Assembly (NCBI GenBank): GCA_026706985.1
Contig: JAPOXR010000016.1
Coordinates: 18,288-82,287 of the forward strand
Direction: 5' to 3'
DNA length: 64,000 nucleotides
Source: Paracoccaceae bacterium
GTDB lineage: Bacteria; Pseudomonadota; Alphaproteobacteria; Rhodobacterales; Rhodobacteraceae
Part shown: positions 26,595 through 35,317 of the stretch, one piece after another
How positions within the stretch are numbered: the first letter of the stretch is position 1
How the letters are laid out: each line of letters opens with the position of its first letter
Notes under the pieces: generated by a model
Databases searched by the model: none
Told to the model about the DNA's origin: nothing
What the model saw: only the letters and a program-made list of their open reading frames with translations
Program-made: the position numbers and the translations under genes

Positions 26595-27556
26595 GATACG
26601 ATCCGTACCCATTCCGGCGTGGCTCCGCCCAGCCCGAGAGCCTGGATTTTTTCCCGCATATGCGATGGCAGCGGAGCTGTCAGGTGGAGCTCCGTCTCCG
26701 AGACCGGATGCCGGAAAGCCAGCATATGGGCATGCAACTGAAGGGGGCCACTGAGAATTCCGCCTTCCCGGGCACGGTCACCATATCTTCGGTCACCGAG
26801 TACGGGATGCCCGATGGCCGCCATATGGGCACGCAGCTGGTGTTTGCGCCCGGTCAGCGGAGACAGTGCCACAAGCGAAGCGCGGTCACCCAGATTCTCC
26901 AGCACTTGGAATTCGGAAACCGCGCTCTTAGCCTCGGCGCCGGGCAGACAAATCATGCTCCCCTGCCGCCCTTTGGCAGGCTGAAGTGCCAACTCCACGC
27001 GCCCGCATCGCGGCTCCGGACAACCCAGAAGGATTGCCCAATACAGTTTACGCACAGCGCCGGAACGAAAGGCGTGGGCAAGGCCGGCGGCGGCTTTGCG
27101 GGTCCGGGCCATAACCACGACGCCGGAAGTGTTCATGTCCAGCCGGTGCACGAGTCTCGGCCTTTCATTCTCTGTGGACAGAAAATGCTCCGCCACCGCA
27201 TCCAGATGCCGCACCCGACCGCGTCCGCCCTGCACCGCCACTCCCTGCGGCTTGTTGAAGCCGATGACATGCTCGTCAGAATACAGAATTGATCGGCGCA
27301 GCCATTCCGGCTCAGGAAAATCTGCCGCCACATCCCGCCGTTGCCTGTCAGAGTGATCCTGCCGGATCTCCGGCAGTTGAATGACCTGCCCGTCCCGTAA
27401 CCGTGTCGACGCCTCGGCAGGGTTTCCGTCGATCCGTATCCGGCCCTCACGGCAAAGCTTCTGAATGCGTGATTGGGGTAGCCCTTTGAACCTGCATTTG
27501 AGCCACCTGTCCAGCCGAAGCCCTGAATCCCGGGCTTTTACCTCAGTCGTCCGCAT
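26591..27556 (-). CDS. RluC/RluD-family 23S rRNA pseudouridine synthase
   Basis: Isomerises specific uridines in 23S rRNA. It has 321 residues from the ATG at 27556; the track extends into crcB. An S4 RNA-binding domain is at about residues 12-60 (LRLDRWLKCRFKGLPQSRIQKL). The catalytic Asp140 lies in LVHRLDMNTSG. LTGRKHQLRAHMAAIGHPVLGD is the other family signature. The position between crcB and ATP12 matches many alphaproteobacteria, where it is usually annotated RluC; exact target positions cannot be told from sequence. Confidence 0.93.
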   Translation of the reverse strand: MRTTEVKARDSGLRLDRWLKCRFKGLPQSRIQKLCREGRIRIDGNPAEASTRLRDGQVIQLPEIRQDHSDRQRRDVAADFPEPEWLRRSILYSDEHVIGFNKPQGVAVQGGRGRVRHLDAVAEHFLSTENERPRLVHRLDMNTSGVVVMARTRKAAAGLAHAFRSGAVRKLYWAILLGCPEPRCGRVELALQPAKGRQGSMICLPGAEAKSAVSEFQVLENLGDRASLVALSPLTGRKHQLRAHMAAIGHPVLGDRRYGDRAREGGILSGPLQLHAHMLAFRHPVSETELHLTAPLPSHMREKIQALGLGGATPEWVRIVS

Positions 27557-27561
27557 TCCTT

Positions 27562-27945
27562 TCACCCGGCAATCCAACGGCCGAAGGCAATTCCGGCGCA
27601 CAGCATCGCCATCGCGAGAATCACGGTTGCGGTGAGATAGAGGAATGCTTCCCAGATGCGGCCGGAACCCGCCAGTGTCCAGGCATCCAGGGCATAGGCT
27701 GACATCGTCGTGTAGCCACCGAGCACTCCGGTCATGATGAACGGTGCCGGCCAGACGGGTCCGGACGACCGTTCGGGCAGAAGGGAGAATGCGATCCCCA
27801 TGAGGAGGCAGCCGATCAAATTCACCGCCAGAGTGCCGACCGGGAAGTGGGTGCCGAAGACAAGATCCGCCAGACGGTCAGTCAAATACCGGGCCACGGC
27901 ACCCGCCGCGCCGCCGATGGCAATCTGCAGCAAAGTCACGGTCAT
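27562..27945 (-). CDS. crcB: Fluoride ion transporter CrcB/Fluc
   Basis: Small four-helix fluoride channel, 127 residues, working as an antiparallel dimer. GGAAGAVARYLTDR at the N-terminus, GTLAVNLIGCLLMG (the Asn that lines the pore) and the TGVLGGYTTMSAYALDA loop are signature segments. Only 37 bases separate it from rarA, so there is no room for a fluoride riboswitch directly upstream. It is part of the rplQ-rarA-crcB-rluC-ATP12 run. Confidence 0.95.
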   Translation of the reverse strand: MTVTLLQIAIGGAAGAVARYLTDRLADLVFGTHFPVGTLAVNLIGCLLMGIAFSLLPERSSGPVWPAPFIMTGVLGGYTTMSAYALDAWTLAGSGRIWEAFLYLTATVILAMAMLCAGIAFGRWIAG

Positions 27946-27982
27946 GTTCCAGTTTCCGCCGTTACCGGCCGAAGCGGGTGGC

Positions 27983-29323
27983 TCAGGCCTGCTGACGTTT
28001 TCGCCTCAGGCGGGCGAAATAGGCAAGCCGTTTCCGCATTTCACGCTCGAATCCACGCTCGACCGGGAAATAATATTCGGCGCGCGGGAGAGATTCAGGA
28101 AAGCAGTTCTGTCCGGAAAATCCATCCTCCGAATCATGATCATAGGCGTAGTCTTCCCCATATCCGATCTGTTTCATAAGCTGTGTCGGCGCATTCAGTA
28201 TGTGCTTGGGAGGCGGCATCGAACCGCTGGCGGCCGCGGCCTTTCTGGCGGAGCTGAATGCCTTGTAGGCGGCGTTGGATTTCGGTGCCAATGCCAGATG
28301 GATGACCGCCTGCGCAATCGCCAATTCGCCCTCAGGACTGCCGAGCCGTTCGTAACATTCCCACGCCGCCAGACATTGCGCCAATGCGCCCGGATCAGCG
28401 AGGCCGATATCCTCTGACGCCATCCGGGTTACCCGGCGGGCCACGAAACGCGGATCCTCGCCGGCATTCAGCATCCGCGCAAGCCAATAAAGTGACGCGT
28501 CCGGGTCGGAACTGCGTACCGATTTGTGCAGCGCCGAAATCAGATTGTAATGCCAGTCTCCGGACTTGTCGTAATGCGCCGCCCGCCGCGAAAGCACCTC
28601 TTCCACTTCCAGCCGCTCCATTGCCTGAGCCGGACCGTGCAGCCACAACTGTTCCGCCAGGCTGATCAAAATCCTCGCATCTCCATCCGCCAGATCAATC
28701 ACATATCCGCGTGCCTCCGGTGTAGCCGGAAGCCGACCGCCAAGATATGTTTCCACGCGCTCCAGAATTTCCTCCAATTCGGCCGCATTCAGCCGTTCCA
28801 GGACCAACACGGAAGCTCTCGACAGCAGCGCCGAATTGAGTTCGAAGGATGGGTTTTCGGTGGTGGCGCCGATCAGCGTGATGGTGCCGTCTTCCATAAA
28901 GGGTAGAAAAGCGTCCTGCTGGCTGCGGTTGAACCGATGCACTTCATCGACGAAAAGCAGCGTTCCCTGCCCATTTCTGAAGCGCTCGCCGGCTCTGTCG
29001 AAAATCGCCCGCAATTCGCGCACGCCGGCAAGAACAGCGCTGGTCTGAACAAATTCCTGTCCCGAAATACCGGCCAGCAACCTGGCGACAGTGGTCTTGC
29101 CGACCCCGGGCGGTCCCCACAGAATCGTCGATGAGACCCTGCCCGATGAGATCATCCGACCGAGCGCACCGCCGCTGCCGAAAAGGTGCGACTGCCCGAC
29201 AAATTCAGCAAAACCGGCTGGACGCAGACGATCCGCGAGTGGACGCAACTCCGCACCCGCCGCCGGTTGTTTTCTGTCAGACTTCAATGGCTTTGCCCGA
29301 TTGACAGCCGGGCCGCGGCTCAA
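27983..29323 (-). CDS. rarA: Replication-associated recombination protein A (RarA/MgsA)
   Basis: Clamp-loader-like AAA+ ATPase acting at stalled replication forks, 446 residues. The Walker [10 protein letters not shown] is at 70-78, Walker B is [10 protein letters not shown] with the DEVH box near 126-129, and sensor 1 is [12 protein letters not shown]. The tetramerisation domain contains [24 protein letters not shown] and the C-terminal MKQIGYG. It starts with TTG overlapping the rplQ stop; no ATG or GTG offers a better start, so translational coupling to rplQ is likely. Confidence 0.94.
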   Translation of the reverse strand: MSRGPAVNRAKPLKSDRKQPAAGAELRPLADRLRPAGFAEFVGQSHLFGSGGALGRMISSGRVSSTILWGPPGVGKTTVARLLAGISGQEFVQTSAVLAGVRELRAIFDRAGERFRNGQGTLLFVDEVHRFNRSQQDAFLPFMEDGTITLIGATTENPSFELNSALLSRASVLVLERLNAAELEEILERVETYLGGRLPATPEARGYVIDLADGDARILISLAEQLWLHGPAQAMERLEVEEVLSRRAAHYDKSGDWHYNLISALHKSVRSSDPDASLYWLARMLNAGEDPRFVARRVTRMASEDIGLADPGALAQCLAAWECYERLGSPEGELAIAQAVIHLALAPKSNAAYKAFSSARKAAAASGSMPPPKHILNAPTQLMKQIGYGEDYAYDHDSEDGFSGQNCFPESLPRAEYYFPVERGFEREMRKRLAYFARLRRKRQQA

Positions 29324-29739
29324 CTCTCCGGCGCCGGTTCCTGTTCCGCCCGCGCCCGGTCGTCAGCCCCCTTCGCCTCGACATCCCGCTCAATCAATTC
29401 CACAACCGCCATCGGTGCCGAGTCACCATATCTGAATCCGGCTTTGAGCACGCGTGTGTAACCGCCATTACGCGCTTCGTAACGCGGCCCCAGAACATCA
29501 AACAGCTTGCTGACATGGCGGTCCTGTTTCAGGCGTGACGCCGCCAGCCGGCGCGCATGCAGATCTCCACGCTTTCCGAGCGTAATCAACTTGTCGACAA
29601 TCGAGCGCAATTCTTTCGCCTTCGGCAGCGTCGTTACGATCTGCTCATGCTCAATCAACGAGCCCGCCATATTGGCGAACATCGCCCGGCGATGCTCGCT
29701 GGTTCTGTTGAGGCGACGGTAACCGCCGGAATGGCGCAT
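29320..29739 (-). CDS. rplQ: 50S ribosomal protein L17
   Basis: Binds 23S rRNA near the exit-tunnel region. It has 139 residues from the ATG at 29739, preceded by a strong GAGGAG; the 18 extra residues in the track are not part of the family. [20 protein letters not shown] is the classic N-terminus. A charged C-terminal tail ([14 protein letters not shown]) follows the core. It ends the alpha operon and overlaps the rarA start. Confidence 0.97.
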   Translation of the reverse strand: MRHSGGYRRLNRTSEHRRAMFANMAGSLIEHEQIVTTLPKAKELRSIVDKLITLGKRGDLHARRLAASRLKQDRHVSKLFDVLGPRYEARNGGYTRVLKAGFRYGDSAPMAVVELIERDVEAKGADDRARAEQEPAPES

Positions 29740-29813
29740 GGCTCTAACTCCTCTGAGCACTGTCAATCGGCCTGCGGGCGCATCTATGGGCAACCCCGGC
29801 CTCTGTCAATTGA

Positions 29814-30869
29814 TCAGTAGCTTCCTTCATGCAGTTTCGAGAGTTCGTCAACATTCTCCGGCGGCCAATCGGGATTCTCCATTCCCAGCGACAGCCCCAT
29901 CTCCGCCAAAACAGCCTTGATTTCGCCGAGCGACTTACGGCCGAAATTCGGCGTTTTCAGCATTTCATGCTCCGATTTCAGCACCAGATCACCGATATAG
30001 ACGATATTGTCATTCTTCAGACAATTAGCGGCGCGGACCGACAGTTCCAGCTCCTCCACCTTGCGGAAGAATTGCGGGTTAAGGCGTGCCTGTTCCGGTT
30101 CGTCGGCCGGTTTAACGATCTGCGGCTCCTTGAAATGGACAAATTCGCTGATCTGTGACTCGATGATGCGTGCTGCGATGCCGAGCGCATCCCGCGGCGA
30201 AACCGAGCCGTCGGTCTCAATATTCAGCACCAGTTTATCGTAGTCCAGCCGTTGGCCTTTGCGCGCCTGCTCCACCTTGTAGGCGACCCGGCGCACCGGT
30301 GAAAAAATCGAGTCCACGGCGATACGACCGACCAGATTCTCATCAAACCGGTGTTCTTCGGCGTCGACAAATCCCCGTCCCCGTTCCGCTGTCAATTCGA
30401 TCCTGAGCGAGGCACCTTTGTCGAGATGGCAGATGATATGTTCGGGATTCAGAATGGTAACACCGCTTCTGCCTTCGATATCGCCGGCGCAGACTTTGCC
30501 GGACCCGGAGGCATTCAGTGAAAGGCGGCATTTTCCCTCCGGGTTGGTGACGCTGAGCCTGATATCTTTCAGGTTGAGCACAATTTCGGTGATGTCTTCG
30601 CGCACACCCTTGATCGAAGAGAATTCATGCACTTCACCTTCTATTAGCACTGAGGTGATCGCCGCCCCTTTGATCGAAGACAACAGCACCCGCCGCAGCG
30701 AATTTCCGAGTGTCAGGCCGAACCCCCGTTCCAGCGGTTCCACAGTGATGGTCGCCTGCCGACCGGGGTCTTTCCCCGCTTTCACATCGATCCTGTCCGG
30801 CTTGATCAGTCCTTCCCAATTTTCTGCGAAATCTGCATTCTTGGCTGCATTTGCGCTCAATACGTTCAT
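29814..30869 (-). CDS. rpoA: DNA-directed RNA polymerase subunit alpha
   Basis: Assembly platform of RNA polymerase, 351 residues from the ATG at 30869 with GGAG upstream. The N-terminal domain shows [23 protein letters not shown] (dimer and beta contact). The C-terminal domain, [16 protein letters not shown] onward, carries the Arg used for UP-element DNA contact. The end, [21 protein letters not shown], is slightly longer than in E. coli. It lies 89 bases after rpsK and 74 before rplQ. Confidence 0.98.
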   Translation of the reverse strand: MNVLSANAAKNADFAENWEGLIKPDRIDVKAGKDPGRQATITVEPLERGFGLTLGNSLRRVLLSSIKGAAITSVLIEGEVHEFSSIKGVREDITEIVLNLKDIRLSVTNPEGKCRLSLNASGSGKVCAGDIEGRSGVTILNPEHIICHLDKGASLRIELTAERGRGFVDAEEHRFDENLVGRIAVDSIFSPVRRVAYKVEQARKGQRLDYDKLVLNIETDGSVSPRDALGIAARIIESQISEFVHFKEPQIVKPADEPEQARLNPQFFRKVEELELSVRAANCLKNDNIVYIGDLVLKSEHEMLKTPNFGRKSLGEIKAVLAEMGLSLGMENPDWPPENVDELSKLHEGSY

Positions 30870-30958
30870 TGCGTTGTCTCCAAATTCATTTCCTGCTCCC
30901 TCAGGGGGGCGGAAAAACCGGGATTGAAATTCCTGCACCGGCTTGCGGCGCAGCATTA

Positions 30959-31342
30959 TCAAACGCGGCGACGTTTCGGTGGGCGGCACCCATTATGGGC
31001 AATCGGAGTGACATCCCGGATAGCGGTGATCACAAATCCGGCACCGGCCAAGGCGCGCAATGCGCTTTCACGGCCTGATCCGGGGCCCTGAACCTCGACT
31101 TCGAGCGTCCTGATGCCATGATCACTGGCCTTGCGGGCCACATCCTCCGCAGCCAACTGTGCGGCATATGGGGTGGATTTACGGGATCCCTTGAAACCCA
31201 TTGCTCCGGCCGATGACCAGGCAATCGCATTGCCTTGAACATCGGAGATGAGAATCTTGGTATTGTTGAATGAGGAATTCACATGCGCCACACCGGTCGC
31301 AATGTTTTTCCGTTCTTTCCGACGGGGGCGGTCTGCTGCCAA
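30959..31342 (-). CDS. rpsK: 30S ribosomal protein S11
   Basis: Small-subunit platform protein, 127 residues. [19 protein letters not shown] and the C-terminal [17 protein letters not shown] are family hallmarks. It starts at TTG (31342) with GGAG eight bases upstream and lies 12 bases after rpsM, which also starts at TTG. No in-frame ATG or GTG would preserve the conserved N-terminus. Confidence 0.97.
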   Translation of the reverse strand: MAADRPRRKERKNIATGVAHVNSSFNNTKILISDVQGNAIAWSSAGAMGFKGSRKSTPYAAQLAAEDVARKASDHGIRTLEVEVQGPGSGRESALRALAGAGFVITAIRDVTPIAHNGCRPPKRRRV

Positions 31343-31354
31343 CTCTGCTCTCCG

Positions 31355-31723
31355 TTACTTCTTCTTGCCCGCGATTGGCTTGGCCGGGCCTTTCCGCGTC
31401 CGCGCATTGGTATGGGTGCGCTGACCTCTTGTCGGCAGCCCACGACGATGCCGGAGTCCGCGGTAACAGCCAAGATCCATCATTCGCTTGACATTCATCT
31501 GGATTTCACGGCGAAGGGCGCCTTCAACCGTGAGGTTGCGGTCGATATGCTCGCGCAGCACCAGGACTTCACTATCGGTCAATTCATTCAGGCGCTTGGC
31601 CTGATCAATACCGACGGATTCGCATATGGAACGCGCCGTCGCGTGTCCGATGCCGTAAATGCTGGTCAGAGCAATCGGGACGCGCTTGCGTGTTGGAAGA
31701 TTAACGCCTTGAATTCGCGCCAA
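31355..31723 (-). CDS. rpsM: 30S ribosomal protein S13
   Basis: Head protein of the small subunit contacting tRNA and L5, 122 residues. [26 protein letters not shown] and the end [15 protein letters not shown] fit the family. It starts at TTG (31723) with an excellent ribosome-binding site, AAAGGAG. It is the first ribosomal gene after the 2.9-kb interruption that separates it from adk, so it needs its own promoter. Confidence 0.97.
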   Translation of the reverse strand: MARIQGVNLPTRKRVPIALTSIYGIGHATARSICESVGIDQAKRLNELTDSEVLVLREHIDRNLTVEGALRREIQMNVKRMMDLGCYRGLRHRRGLPTRGQRTHTNARTRKGPAKPIAGKKK

Positions 31724-31886
31724 TTGTCAGGCTCCTTTCTCTGCCTCCGCAAACCCGTTTCAACGCAGCCGCACATCCTGCCATTGCAGACCCGTCTGCT
31801 GCCGGGCGGAGGTTCTGCGAAGATGGTCGGATGTGAAGAATGGCCGAAAATTCGAATAAGCGAAGCGACGTAACAACAGGGCGATG

Positions 31887-31915
31887 CCGATAACAGGCCT
31901 GCACGGCATGGTCAA
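31887..31915 (-). promoter_or_regulatory. Putative promoter of rpsM-rpsK-rpoA-rplQ
   Basis: On the minus strand TTGACC and TATCGG are separated by 17 bases, leaving a leader of about 155 bases before rpsM. The -10 match is modest. A promoter in this gap is required by the layout, because guaC and the toxin-antitoxin genes on the opposite strand cut the alpha operon off from adk. Confidence 0.4.
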
Positions 31916-31999
31916 GCACCTGTCGGCGTTTTTCGTAGCTGTTTTCAGTCGGCCTCTTGCCACCTAGGGTACCAAAATCCCGTTGCCTTGATCAGTTGT

Positions 32000-32013
32000 G
32001 CAAGTTGACTTGC
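32000..32013 (+). promoter_or_regulatory. Inverted repeat over a -35-like element upstream of guaC
   Basis: GCAAGT-TG-ACTTGC is a perfect six-base inverted repeat that includes TTGACT at 32005-32010. The downstream -10 match is weak (TATGCG at 18-base spacing). It could be an operator or a coincidence. Confidence 0.25.
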
Positions 32014-32220
32014 GGCCGATCTTACTGATATGCGGTATTGGCAAGGAGACCAGACGGATTCCACCCGACAGACTGCGGTTGAGAAGTATCGATGACAGTC
32101 GTTCGGGTGCGGGAAAAGTCAGGTATATTTGCGCGAAAGTGGTTGTTTGGCGGGGCCGTGATCCGCAGGCGACCGGATTGTCTGTTGAGTGGCGGATGAT
32201 CACCGGGGGAAACGCGCAGC

Positions 32221-33336
32221 ATGATCAGTGAAGATATCAAGCTTGACTATGATGATGTTCTCATTGTCCCGGGAAAGAGCCCGATTGCCAGCCGCAAACA
32301 GGTTGAATTGAATGTCGGTATCGATTTCCCGGCACGCCGGGCCGGCTTTTCCGGAATTCCCATCATGGCGGCGAACATGGATGGTGTCGGCACGGTTGAG
32401 ATGGCCGACGCCCTCCGACGGCACGGGATTTTCACCTGCCTGACAAAATTTCATGCGCCGGAGCAGCTGGCGGAATATTTTTCAGCCGATCCGGAACGCC
32501 GGGCTTTTGCCGCTGTGACCATCGGCATCGGCGACGAGGATTGGGAGAAATTCACCAGAACCGCGGAACTGACCGGCGCGCATTTGACCTATGTGTGCCT
32601 GGATGTCGCAAATGGCTACACCGACCGGTTCGTCGACTGCGTCCGCCGCTTCCGCGACACTTTCCCCGACAAGGTTCTGATTGCCGGCAATGTGGTGACG
32701 CCGGAACAGACCGGCTGTCTGATCGCGGCGGGCGCCGATTTGGTGAAAGTCGGTATCGGCGGCGGCAGCGTCTGTGAAACCCGCGTCAAGACCGGCGTCG
32801 GCTACCCGCAATTCTCAACCGTCATCGAATGCGCGCATGCGGCCCGGGAAGCGGGGGGACGTATCATCGCTGACGGCGGTTGCACCACGCCCGGAGATGT
32901 CGCGAAGGCGCTTGCGGCCGGTGCCGATTTTGTCATGCTCGGGGGTATGTTCGCCGGGCACCTGGAAGGGGGCGGCAAGATTGTTGACCGCTATTTCCGC
33001 TGTGACGAAGTGTCAGAGAGCGGAGAATTGGTCATCGATAAGCGTCAATTCGTGGAATTCTATGGTATGAGTTCCAAAACCGCCAATGAGAAACATTTCG
33101 GCGGTCTGCAGAATTACCGTTCAAGCGAAGGCAGAAGGGTGCTGCTGCCGCTGAAACCCGACCTCAATGAAACCATCCGCGATCTGCTCGGAGGCCTGCG
33201 CAGCGCCTGCAGCTATGTCGGTGCGGGAAATCTCCGGCAATTACCGGAGCGGGCACGTTTTGTGCGCTGTGGAAACACCCACAACCGCGTTTTTGAGGAA
33301 CTGGCACTGCAGGAAACCGGCGCTATCCGGATATAA
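32221..33336 (+). CDS. guaC: GMP reductase
   Basis: Converts GMP to IMP with NADPH and release of ammonia, linking guanine salvage to the adenine branch. It has 371 residues, somewhat longer than the 347 of E. coli. [20 protein letters not shown] contains catalytic Cys185, and [14 protein letters not shown] and [11 protein letters not shown] match the IMPDH/GMPR fold. No CBS domains are present, which argues against IMP dehydrogenase. Position is unusual: opposite strand inside the ribosomal super-cluster, between adk and rpsM. A nucleotide-metabolism gene beside adk may be chance. Confidence 0.93.
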   Translation: MISEDIKLDYDDVLIVPGKSPIASRKQVELNVGIDFPARRAGFSGIPIMAANMDGVGTVEMADALRRHGIFTCLTKFHAPEQLAEYFSADPERRAFAAVTIGIGDEDWEKFTRTAELTGAHLTYVCLDVANGYTDRFVDCVRRFRDTFPDKVLIAGNVVTPEQTGCLIAAGADLVKVGIGGGSVCETRVKTGVGYPQFSTVIECAHAAREAGGRIIADGGCTTPGDVAKALAAGADFVMLGGMFAGHLEGGGKIVDRYFRCDEVSESGELVIDKRQFVEFYGMSSKTANEKHFGGLQNYRSSEGRRVLLPLKPDLNETIRDLLGGLRSACSYVGAGNLRQLPERARFVRCGNTHNRVFEELALQETGAIRI

Positions 33337-33529
33337 CCGCCTTCCGAAAAATGGTTCTTGACCCGGGGACGCATGGCGACACAGCCTATCTCCGCCATCG
33401 ACCGCCGTGTTCCGCCGGGAAAATGTGTGAGAGTGCAATGGTTATTTTTTCCAATCTACTCCGGTTTGCAGCCTTCAGCACGACAATCCGGTCGAGAGCT
33501 GCGCGACAACTTTGATTGAAATCTGGCAG

Positions 33530-33543
33530 CGTGCCGAGGCACG
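33530..33543. promoter_or_regulatory. Inverted repeat upstream of the higBA promoter
   Basis: CGTGCC-GA-GGCACG is a perfect six-base palindrome directly upstream of the predicted higB promoter. Type II antitoxins usually repress their own operon through such repeats, so this is a candidate HigA operator. Confidence 0.35.
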
Positions 33544-33554
33544 AAATTATGTCT

Positions 33555-33583
33555 TTGACTTCATATTTTGACGACCCTATTCT
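33555..33583 (+). promoter_or_regulatory. Putative higBA promoter giving a leaderless toxin mRNA
   Basis: TTGACT (33555-33560) and TATTCT (33578-33583) with a 17-base spacer. The toxin GTG codon begins at 33590, where transcription would be expected to start, and no ribosome-binding site precedes it. Confidence 0.45.
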
Positions 33584-33589
33584 GCCGCC

Positions 33590-33946
33590 GTGAGTTGGCG
33601 AGTCCAGATAGTGGAGGAATTCGAACCCGAACTGTCAGCATTGCCGCTGAAGGTACGCCGGTCAATTTTTGCATATTCGCGGCTGCTTAGTGAATTCGGC
33701 CCGAATCTCGGGCGCCCGCGTGTGGATACTTTGAACGGCTCGCGGCATGCGAACATGAAGGAGATACGGTTTAGCGCGGCAGGCGGGGAATGGCGGGTGG
33801 CCTTTGCGTTTGATCCCGTGCGCAGCGCAATGCTTCTGGTAGCGGGCGACAAGTCAGGTGGCAGCGGAAGGCGATTCTATCGTAAACTTATCCGCAAGGC
33901 AGACGAGCGGTTCGACCGGCATCTTGCGGACCTCGCCGGCAAATAA
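33590..33946 (+). CDS. HigB/RelE-superfamily toxin (Gp49-like)
   Basis: A 118-residue protein fitting the phage-Gp49/HigB branch of RelE toxins, which cleave mRNA in the ribosome. Recognisable segments are WRVQIVEEFEPELSALPLKVR at the start, GRPRVDTLNGSRHANMKEIRF, and WRVAFAFDPVRSAMLLVAGDK, followed by a basic C-terminal helix. It starts with GTG and has no Shine-Dalgarno sequence. The antitoxin follows 15 bases later, giving the toxin-first order of HigBA modules. Confidence 0.87.
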   Translation: MSWRVQIVEEFEPELSALPLKVRRSIFAYSRLLSEFGPNLGRPRVDTLNGSRHANMKEIRFSAAGGEWRVAFAFDPVRSAMLLVAGDKSGGSGRRFYRKLIRKADERFDRHLADLAGK

Positions 33947-33961
33947 GAAAGGAGAAAGCTC

Positions 33962-34288
33962 ATGGTTCTGGATATTGAGGATGCGATCGCGGGTCTTGAC
34001 TCTGACGAACGCCGCAAGGTGGAGGAAATGGCCGCTGAATTGATTGCCGAGGAGATGACGTTGCGCGAGTTGCGCAAGGCTCGCGCCCTTACTCAAGCCA
34101 GCGTAGCGCGTGAGCTCGGCATAAGCCAGGATGCGATCTCCCGGCTGGAGAAGCGGAGTGACCTCATGCTGTCCACGCTGTCCAGAACGGTGGAGGCGAT
34201 GGGCGGCCGCCTGTCGCTGATCGCCCACTTTCCTGACCGCCCGCCGGTCGAACTCGCCGGCATCGCCGAACACGACGCGCGGAATTGA
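33962..34288 (+). CDS. HigA-like XRE-family antitoxin
   Basis: A 108-residue protein with a helix-turn-helix (LTQASVARELGISQDAISRLEKRSD, about residues 43-67), expected to bind the toxin and repress the operon. The N-terminal helix region DSDERRKVEEMAAELIAEEMTLRELRKA is the probable toxin or dimer contact. A strong AAAGGAG lies just upstream, unlike the toxin gene, which would favour antitoxin excess. The motif LSLIAHFPDRPPVEL at the end is common in this group. Confidence 0.88.
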   Translation: MVLDIEDAIAGLDSDERRKVEEMAAELIAEEMTLRELRKARALTQASVARELGISQDAISRLEKRSDLMLSTLSRTVEAMGGRLSLIAHFPDRPPVELAGIAEHDARN

Positions 34289-34660
34289 TGCGGTATACTG
34301 ACTGACTGCGGGAAGGAAAAGTGCCGAAGCGATGCTGCGACTTGCTCAGGTTTCCTTGTCTCCGGAGGTATGGAATCTGGCCATTGCGCACGGGATGAGG
34401 ACTCACTCTTCTGCCCGAAATATCGATGAAACAGCAGCCAGAGGACAACTTACGAATTCTGAGAGCCACTACCCGGGTTAGCCTCAAGCGGCCGAAGACT
34501 GCTTCCGAGCGACGATTCGGCATGAATGAGAACACCTTGGGAACCGCCGATTCTTGGGACTATCGCCAGAAAGTGGCATCATTTGATGACTTGCACCGGA
34601 CACACTTTCTCCAACACTTAGACATTTTTTCACAACCCATCAACTTGACCCGGATCGGGG
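34289..34660. other. 372-base gap between higA and adk with no recognised gene
   Basis: Short open frames on both strands (for example 34164..34535 minus and 34426..35022 plus) have no family signature and overlap real genes. No insertion-sequence ends, tRNA or terminator are visible. The composition is less GC-rich than the flanking ribosomal genes, compatible with acquired or decaying DNA. Confidence 0.5.
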
Positions 34661-35317
34661 CTATGCGGATACAACGGCTTCCAGTTCATGGTGTAACTGC
34701 GCCGCAACTTCATCCGGCCCACCGGCGCAATTCACGCGACGCAGCAGCCCGGCGCGGTAGTAATATCCCGTCAGCGGAGCCGTGTTGCGGAAATATTCCA
34801 TCAGGCGGGTGCGCAGCGCCTCCTCGGAATCATCGTCGCGGCGACGGAAATCATCCGCGCCGCAGATGTCGCAGGCATCCGGTCTTGCCGGTGGATTGGT
34901 CTTCAAATGATAGACTGCGCCGCATTTGCCGCAGGATATGCGGCCGGTTATCCGCTCAACCAACTCGTCAGGATCCACCACCAACTCAATCACCGCCGCA
35001 AGTTCCGCCCCGGCATCGGTGAGCAACTTCTCCAGGGCATCCGCCTGTGCCAGGGTGCGCGGAAATCCATCGAAGACGAAACCGCCGCCGCGGTCGCCGG
35101 AAAGCCGCTCGGCAATCAAGCCGATCACCACCTCATCGGGGACGAAGGCGCCGGTTTCCATGATCGCGGCGGCCCGTCTGCCAAGTTTGCTCCCGGACCG
35201 GGCTGCCTGGCGCAGCATATCGCCGGTCGAAAGCTGGACCATGCCGCGTTCACTGACGAGCCGCGTCGCCTGAGTGCCCTTCCCCGCGCCCGGGGGGCCC
35301 ATCAGGATCAGATTCAT
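34661..35317 (-). CDS. adk: Adenylate kinase, zinc-LID type
   Basis: Interconverts ATP, AMP and ADP. It has 218 residues. The P-loop GPPGAGKGT is at 7-15, and FDGFPRTLAQA is the AMP-site segment. The LID domain carries four cysteines (CGKCG and CDICG), the zinc-binding form. The start overlaps the secY stop as ATGA. In other genomes adk is followed by rpsM; here it is followed by the insertion region. Confidence 0.97.
   Translation of the reverse strand: MNLILMGPPGAGKGTQATRLVSERGMVQLSTGDMLRQAARSGSKLGRRAAAIMETGAFVPDEVVIGLIAERLSGDRGGGFVFDGFPRTLAQADALEKLLTDAGAELAAVIELVVDPDELVERITGRISCGKCGAVYHLKTNPPARPDACDICGADDFRRRDDDSEEALRTRLMEYFRNTAPLTGYYYRAGLLRRVNCAGGPDEVAAQLHHELEAVVSA

Larger units (their letters stand above)
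31724..32220. other. Divergent 497-base region between rpsM and guaC
   Basis: Non-coding stretch between minus-strand rpsM and plus-strand guaC, expected to hold a promoter for each. Open frames here (for example 31760..31963 minus) lack family features. A promoter-like pair for rpsM and an inverted repeat near a -35-like element for guaC are listed separately. Confidence 0.6.

Noticed and set aside
27946-27982. Fluoride riboswitch in front of crcB
   Set aside because: The rarA-crcB gap is only 37 bases, too short for the riboswitch fold.
34164-34535. Minus-strand frame of 123 residues opposite higA and its downstream gap
   Set aside because: Overlaps the antitoxin gene and shows no family signature; a remnant cannot be excluded but is not supported.
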